Of a DNA stretch of 64,000 nucleotides, positions 59,826 through 64,000 are shown in pieces. How positions within the stretch are numbered: position 1 is the first letter of the stretch; each line of letters opens with the position of its first letter. Origin of the DNA: Rikenellaceae bacterium (GTDB taxonomy: Bacteria; Bacteroidota; Bacteroidia; Bacteroidales; Rikenellaceae); NCBI GenBank assembly GCA_015059735.1, contig SUZX01000007.1, positions 62,001 through 126,000 on the forward strand. Reading direction: 5' to 3'. The notes below the pieces were generated by a model. That model did no database searches and had not been told where the DNA came from. It saw only the letters and a list, made by a program, of their open reading frames with translations. Made by a program: the position numbers and the translations under genes.

Positions 59826-61100
59826 TCAATATTTCCCTTTCCAAAGGGTTTGGATACGTTCGGCGATTTTGGCTTCGGCGGCGTTTTGCAGATCGGGTTC
59901 GTAGAATTTTGTACCGGCGAGCGAGTCGGGCAGAAACTCTAAGTCGGCAAAGTGACCTTCGAAATCGTGGGCGTATTTGTAACCTTTGCTATATCCTGCT
60001 TTTTCCATCAACTTGGTTGGAGCATTGCGCAGATGCAGTGGTACGGGGCGGTTGGTGGTATCGTGCTCGACCATCGCCAAAGCTTTGTTAATCGCCATAT
60101 AGGCTGAATTGCTTTTAGGCGAAGTCGCTAAATAGATGGCAGTTTCGGCCAACGGAATACGAGCCTCGGGCATACCGATCTTATGCACCGTATCGAAACA
60201 GGCATTGGCCAGCAGCAAGGCATTGGGATTGGCTAATCCGATATCTTCCGAGGCGAGAATTACCAACCGCCGAGCAATGAAACGTGGTTCTTCGCCACCG
60301 GCCAACATGCGTGCGAGGTAATAGATGGCAGCATTGGGATCGCTCCCGCGCACCGACTTGATAAAAGCCGAAATCACGTCGTAGTGTTGTTCGCCGTTTT
60401 TGTCGTAGAGCGCAATATTCTGTTGCAAACAATCGGTCACATATTGATCGGTGATTGTCACTTTGCCATCGGTAGCTCCGACCACAATATCAAGGATGTT
60501 GAGCAACTTACGGGCGTCGCCTCCCGAAAAACGGAAGAGTGCAGCGGTCTGTTGCACTTCGACATCGCGTGTTTTCAACTCCGCATCGGTTTGCAGGGCA
60601 CGATTGAGCAACGTCTGCAAATCTTTATCCTCCATAGATTTGAGGATATAAACCTGACAACGGCTCAAAAGCGGGGATATCACCTCGAATGAGGGATTTT
60701 CGGTGGTGGCACCGATCAGGGTTACCACACCTTGTTCGACGGCTCCGAGCAACGAGTCTTGTTGCGACTTATTGAAGCGGTGGATCTCATCGATGAATAA
60801 GAAAGGCGGCTTACGATCAAAGAACTGCTGTTTGCGGGCACTCTCGATTACCTCGCGTACCTCCTTGACACCCGATGTAACGGCCGAGAGGGTGAAAAAC
60901 GGACGTTCAAGTTGGGTGGCAACAATTTTTGCCAACGTGGTTTTTCCGACCCCGGGAGGGCCCCACAGAATGAACGACGGGACATTTCCTGTTTCGAAAA
61001 ATTTGCGAAACACTCCGCTCGGCCCGACAAGATGTTCTTGACCGATGTATTCATCGATGGTGCGAGGACGCAGTCGTTCAGCTAATGGGATATTTGGCAT
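59826..61100 (-). CDS. rarA: Replication-associated recombination protein A (RarA/MgsA)
   Basis: 424 residues. Clamp-loader-like AAA+ ATPase: PLAERLRPRTIDEYIGQEHLVG, Walker A LWGPPGVGKTTLAKIVA, Walker B FLFIDEIHRFNKSQQD, IGATTENPSFEV sensor 1, then the C-terminal tetramerisation region (RGSDPNAAIYYLARMLAGGEEPRFIARRLVILASEDIGLANP). Acts at stalled forks with SSB. TATCTTTG box 28 bases upstream. Confidence 0.95.
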   Translation of the reverse strand: MPNIPLAERLRPRTIDEYIGQEHLVGPSGVFRKFFETGNVPSFILWGPPGVGKTTLAKIVATQLERPFFTLSAVTSGVKEVREVIESARKQQFFDRKPPFLFIDEIHRFNKSQQDSLLGAVEQGVVTLIGATTENPSFEVISPLLSRCQVYILKSMEDKDLQTLLNRALQTDAELKTRDVEVQQTAALFRFSGGDARKLLNILDIVVGATDGKVTITDQYVTDCLQQNIALYDKNGEQHYDVISAFIKSVRGSDPNAAIYYLARMLAGGEEPRFIARRLVILASEDIGLANPNALLLANACFDTVHKIGMPEARIPLAETAIYLATSPKSNSAYMAINKALAMVEHDTTNRPVPLHLRNAPTKLMEKAGYSKGYKYAHDFEGHFADLEFLPDSLAGTKFYEPDLQNAAEAKIAERIQTLWKGKY

Positions 61101-61127
61101 GATCGGAGGTTAATTTGGTTTCAGTTC

Positions 61128-61135
61128 CAAAGATA
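61128..61135 (-). promoter_or_regulatory. -7 element of rarA
   Basis: TATCTTTG on the minus strand 27 bases before the ATG; -33 not clear. Confidence 0.5.
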
Positions 61136-61195
61136 CGGATTTTTCGGAATAATCGAAATCGTATGGTAGAGAGTGGAATGAAAGAGCAAAAATAC

Positions 61196-61231
61196 AACGT
61201 CTCCTTTCTGCTAACGCAAAAAGGAGACGTT
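61196..61231 (-). terminator. Terminator after the TPR protein gene
   Basis: 12-bp perfect stem AACGTCTCCTTT / AAAGGAGACGTT; minus strand continues GTATTTTTGC. Twenty-nine bases past the stop. Confidence 0.85.
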
Positions 61232-61259
61232 AAACCGTTTTTGAACTCTTGTCCGATTA

Positions 61260-62198
61260 TTACTTGTTCAGTTCGGCCAAAGCAGCTTTTGCATTCTCAG
61301 CAGCGGGACCGGCTGTTACCTTCTTAAAGTTGGCAATAGCCTGATCGCGTTTCGAGAGAGCGTTGTAAGCCGAAGCCAATTGATAATAAACCGTGCTCTT
61401 ATCAGCCTCGTCGGTCTGAGCCTCAGCCGCAGCAGGAGCCAATTCAATCACTTTGGCATAATCTTTCTTGCCAAGATATGCTTGTACGCGAACTGATAAG
61501 AAGAGCGGGCTGTTGGGATTCTTAGCCAACTGCTCGTCTGCCAAGGCAATGATACCGTCGTAATCGTTAGCACCCTGCATAGCAGCCACTTTATTGTTGG
61601 TATACATGGTCATCATCTCTTTGGCTTTGGCAGCATCAGCAGCATATTTGGGGTGCTTTTTTGCTGCTACGGCCTCGTAGATAGCCATACCTTTGGCATA
61701 CTCACCCAACTCGCAATAGCTCATGGCGAGGTTCAATGCCATGCCCGTATTGTCAGGATCGGCCTCATAACCTTTGGCAAAGATCTGCGATGCAGTAGCG
61801 TAATCTTTGTTGTTATAAGCAGAGCCACCCTGAACCTGATAAACGCGAGCGATCCACATTTTAGCCTTATTCATCTGGGGCATGTCACCATACAACTCAG
61901 CCAACTCAGCCGATTTAGTGAAATTTTCAAGAGCTTTGTCATAGTTCTTGCTCTTCACACCGGCACCACCCAACATAAAGTAGCAGGTAGGCAGGTATTT
62001 CTTTGCATTGGTTACCAAACTGGCAGACTCCTCGCTATTCATGCCGTCGTTGATTACTTTTTCGAATTTAGCGGCTGCTCCGGCAAAATCTTTGGCTTTC
62101 ATGGCGGCAGCACCTTCGTTGAATGTGGTCGTGAGATTCTGTGCCGAGAGAGCAACTACTCCCAGCAACGCAATTACCGATACTAATAACTTTTTCAT
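61260..62198 (-). CDS. Exported tetratricopeptide-repeat protein
   Basis: 312 residues: signal peptide (LLVSVIALLGVVALSAQ) and a solenoid of TPRs through the whole protein (NEGAAAMKAKDFAGAAAKFEKVI, GGAGVKSKNYDKALENFTKSAELA, GGSAYNNKDYATASQIFAKGYEADP, NLAMSYCELGEYAKGMAIYEAV, RVQAYLGKKDYAKVIELAP, QLASAYNALSKRDQAIANFKKV). Periplasmic or outer-membrane scaffold; partner unknown. It has a full consensus promoter and its own terminator, suggesting steady expression. GC and Ala content are high in repeats. Confidence 0.88.
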   Translation of the reverse strand: MKKLLVSVIALLGVVALSAQNLTTTFNEGAAAMKAKDFAGAAAKFEKVINDGMNSEESASLVTNAKKYLPTCYFMLGGAGVKSKNYDKALENFTKSAELAELYGDMPQMNKAKMWIARVYQVQGGSAYNNKDYATASQIFAKGYEADPDNTGMALNLAMSYCELGEYAKGMAIYEAVAAKKHPKYAADAAKAKEMMTMYTNNKVAAMQGANDYDGIIALADEQLAKNPNSPLFLSVRVQAYLGKKDYAKVIELAPAAAEAQTDEADKSTVYYQLASAYNALSKRDQAIANFKKVTAGPAAENAKAALAELNK

Positions 62199-62268
62199 TT
62201 TATTCTTATTTATGTTAATTTTTAGTGTTTTCTTGTTGGGAGTATCCCATTTTCGATACGTATGGGGA

Positions 62269-62298
62269 CAAATGTAAGAAAAAAATATTTTTTATCAA
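62269..62298 (-). promoter_or_regulatory. Promoter of the TPR protein gene
   Basis: TTG (62296-62298), 19-bp spacer, TACATTTG (62269-62276) on the minus strand; leader about 65 bases. Confidence 0.75.
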
Positions 62299-62303
62299 AA
62301 AAG

Positions 62304-62750
62304 TTACCCGCGTAACGTTGCAAAAAAACTATTCATTAATGTTTCACACTTGTCCTGCAATATGCCGCGAACGATCGTGGTTTTGGGGTGAAATACCTGC
62401 TCGGAATAACATCGGTAGCCTTTTTTTGTGTCGTCGGCACCCCAAACCACACGACCTACCTGTGTCCAACCGATTGCTCCGGCGCACATGATGCATGGCT
62501 CGACCGTGACATACAACGTGCATTGTTGTAGGTATTTGCCTCCAAGTGTGGCGGTGGCAGCTGTCAGGGCCTGCATCTCAGCATGGGCTGTGGGATCGGC
62601 GAGTGTTTCAACGAGATTGTGGCCTCGGCCGATGATCTTTCCATCGGCAACAACAACCGCTCCAATGGGCACTTCCTGCTTTTCTAACGCTTGTTGCGCC
62701 TCTTTTAGTGCGTGTAGCATGAATTTTTCGTCGATTTCCCGTTGTTCCAT
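62304..62750 (-). CDS. tadA: tRNA-specific adenosine deaminase
   Basis: 148 residues. Zinc-dependent deaminase core: TAHAEMQAL (His ligand and catalytic Glu) and VTVEPCIMCAGAI (PCxxC). VPIGAVVVADGKIIGRGHNL and GADDTKKGYRCY complete the family pattern. It makes inosine at the wobble position of tRNA-Arg(ACG). The minus-strand box TATTTTTG lies at 62774-62781. Confidence 0.92.
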   Translation of the reverse strand: MEQREIDEKFMLHALKEAQQALEKQEVPIGAVVVADGKIIGRGHNLVETLADPTAHAEMQALTAATATLGGKYLQQCTLYVTVEPCIMCAGAIGWTQVGRVVWGADDTKKGYRCYSEQVFHPKTTIVRGILQDKCETLMNSFFATLRG

Positions 62751-62873
62751 AAAAAATGGCAGATATTTAAGTGCAAAAATAGCGAAAAATCACAAACTGC
62801 ATCTTCGAAATGAAAAAATCTTGAAATGCGAGGTGCGAATGATGATTTTTCACTATTTTTGTCATTTGGAAAG

Positions 62874-62881
62874 TATTTTTG
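62874..62881 (+). promoter_or_regulatory. -7-like element before aspS
   Basis: TATTTTTG 62 bases before the aspS ATG; an identical box occurs at 62854-62861. No convincing -33 for either. Confidence 0.4.
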
Positions 62882-62943
62882 TAAATGCGGCTCATGTACG
62901 TTACTTAACGGATTGCGTATAACGGCCATTAAAAACATAATGT

Positions 62944-64000
62944 ATGTATAGAACCCATACCTGCGGCTGTCTGCGAGCCGATCATATCAACGAAGTCGTC
63001 ACCCTTGCGGGCTGGGTGCAGAAAGTCCGTAACTTGGGAGCTATGACCTTTATCGATTTGCGCGACCGGTACGGAATTACACAAGTGGTCGTTGAGGAGC
63101 ACTCTCCGACAGAAGCGCGTGAAACGGCTGTTCGTGTAGGACGCGAGTGGGTGTTGCAGGTTACCGGTCGGGTAATCGAACGCGAATCGAAGAATCCGAA
63201 GATGCCAACAGGCGATATAGAGGTTTCGGCTACCGAGATTCGAGTACTCAACGAGGCTCAGACGCCTCCGTTTACCATCGAAGAGAATTCCGATGGTGGA
63301 GATGACCTGCGCATGAAATACCGCTATCTCGATTTGCGCCGTCCGCCATTGCAGCGTAATATGATTCTGCGTCACAAAATGGCGCAGGAGATTCGCCGAT
63401 TCCTCGACAGCGAGGGTTTCTTGGAGATCGAAACTCCCTACATGGTGGGCTCGACACCGGAGGGCGCTCGCGATTTTGTGGTACCCAGCCGTATGAATCC
63501 CAATCAATTCTATGCACTTCCCCAGTCGCCACAAACACTCAAACAGTTGCTGATGGTTGCCGGATACGATAAGTATTTCCAGATTGTGCGTTGTTTCCGC
63601 GACGAGGATCTGCGCGCCGATCGGCAACCTGAGTTTACGCAAATCGACTGCGAAATGGCCTTTGTCGAGCAGGAAGATGTGATCGGCGTATTCGAACGTT
63701 GGGCGAAACATATGTTCCGCGAGGTTATGGGTATTGAGTTTGCCGAGCCTTTGCGTCGCATGCCGTGGATCGAGGCAATGGAGAAATATGGCTCGGATAA
63801 ACCCGACCTGCGCTTCGGTATGGAGTTCTCGGATCTTACCGATTTGGCCAAAGGACATGGTTTTGTGGTTTTCGATGACGCTGAATATATCACGGGATTT
63901 GCCGCCGAGGGGTGTGCAACTTACACTCGTAAACAGATCGATGCGCTTACTGAATATGTGAAACGTCCGCAAGTGGGAGCCAAAGGACTGATATGGATTC
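62944..64000 (+). CDS. aspS: Aspartyl-tRNA synthetase, 5' part
   Basis: Open from ATG 62944 to the window edge, 352 codons, no stop. [44 protein letters not shown] is the N-terminal anticodon-binding OB fold; class II motifs follow: motif 1 around [15 protein letters not shown], the flipping-loop-like [27 protein letters not shown], and motif 2 [24 protein letters not shown]. An overlapping ATG at 62940 hits TAG after three codons and is not the start. The bacterial insertion domain begins near the right edge. Confidence 0.96.
   Translation, partial: MYRTHTCGCLRADHINEVVTLAGWVQKVRNLGAMTFIDLRDRYGITQVVVEEHSPTEARETAVRVGREWVLQVTGRVIERESKNPKMPTGDIEVSATEIRVLNEAQTPPFTIEENSDGGDDLRMKYRYLDLRRPPLQRNMILRHKMAQEIRRFLDSEGFLEIETPYMVGSTPEGARDFVVPSRMNPNQFYALPQSPQTLKQLLMVAGYDKYFQIVRCFRDEDLRADRQPEFTQIDCEMAFVEQEDVIGVFERWAKHMFREVMGIEFAEPLRRMPWIEAMEKYGSDKPDLRFGMEFSDLTDLAKGHGFVVFDDAEYITGFAAEGCATYTRKQIDALTEYVKRPQVGAKGLIWI

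Noticed and set aside
62929..63972. 347-codon minus-strand ORF at the right end
   Set aside because: It is antisense to aspS, whose plus-strand product shows unmistakable class II synthetase motifs; the minus-strand product has no recognisable pattern.

Overview
The window reads as chromosome of a gut-type Bacteroidales bacterium. Evidence: Bacteroidetes promoters (TTG, 19-20 bp, TAnnTTTG) in front of many genes; a SusC/SusD glycan-uptake locus with DUF1735 surface lipoproteins; lipoprotein signal peptides ending in Cys; a DUF3127 protein; and a DAHP synthase-chorismate mutase fusion. By eye GC is near 50 percent, which with the gene content suggests Rikenellaceae/Alistipes-like, but genus is a guess. 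No rRNA, tRNA, CRISPR array or intact insertion sequence was seen.

Layout. 1-897: end of a beta-helix protein. 1148-2374 (minus): ribH and a TPR membrane protein, divergent from recF and a DUF721/DciA-like gene (2481-3940). 4102-12920 (minus): a five-gene polysaccharide utilisation locus, SusC, SusD, GH18 endo-beta-N-acetylglucosaminidase, and two DUF1735 glycan-binding lipoproteins, resembling N-glycan loci; a GH33 sialidase (13207-14832) lies just upstream. 14936-19798 (minus): dnaX-tyrS-folB-NSS transporter. 20008-22605: clpB. 22720-28126 (minus): an FrhB-type ferredoxin protein and two tandem M64-like metallopeptidases. 28372-29715: gdhA. 29963-32308: GNAT-like gene and gcvT. 32449-35938: a SUMF1-domain lipoprotein, a two-TM protein, a DHOD-like protein and a DUF3127 protein. 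36092-39449: PatB-type aminotransferase, then pheA and DAHP synthase-chorismate mutase behind a small Phe/Tyr-rich leader peptide. 39512-42428: WaaP-like kinase and GH106-like protein. 42663-51026 (minus): mreB-mreC-mreD-mrdA-rodA plus a Ca-type P-ATPase. 51370-53970: malQ. 53971-54825: structured noncoding DNA, a 34-residue membrane ORF and a lipocalin-like fragment. 54988-64000: clpC-like gene, DeoR regulator, GDPD, phosphoesterase, rarA, TPR protein, tadA, and the start of aspS.

Most notable signals. (1) A complete attenuator before pheA: promoter, 26-codon leader with a Phe/Tyr run, antiterminator arm and terminator (39311-39502). (2) A ten-A run in dnaX that, after a -1 shift or one added A, meets TGA at once, giving a predicted gamma-like product of 366 residues. 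(3) A nine-G run in susC just after the signal peptide, a candidate phase-variation switch for the glycan locus. (4) A 34-residue membrane ORF with its own promoter-like box and terminator. (5) A pair of related palindromic terminators behind two unrelated genes. (6) A dense cluster of alternating purine-pyrimidine tracts and nested hairpins downstream of malQ.
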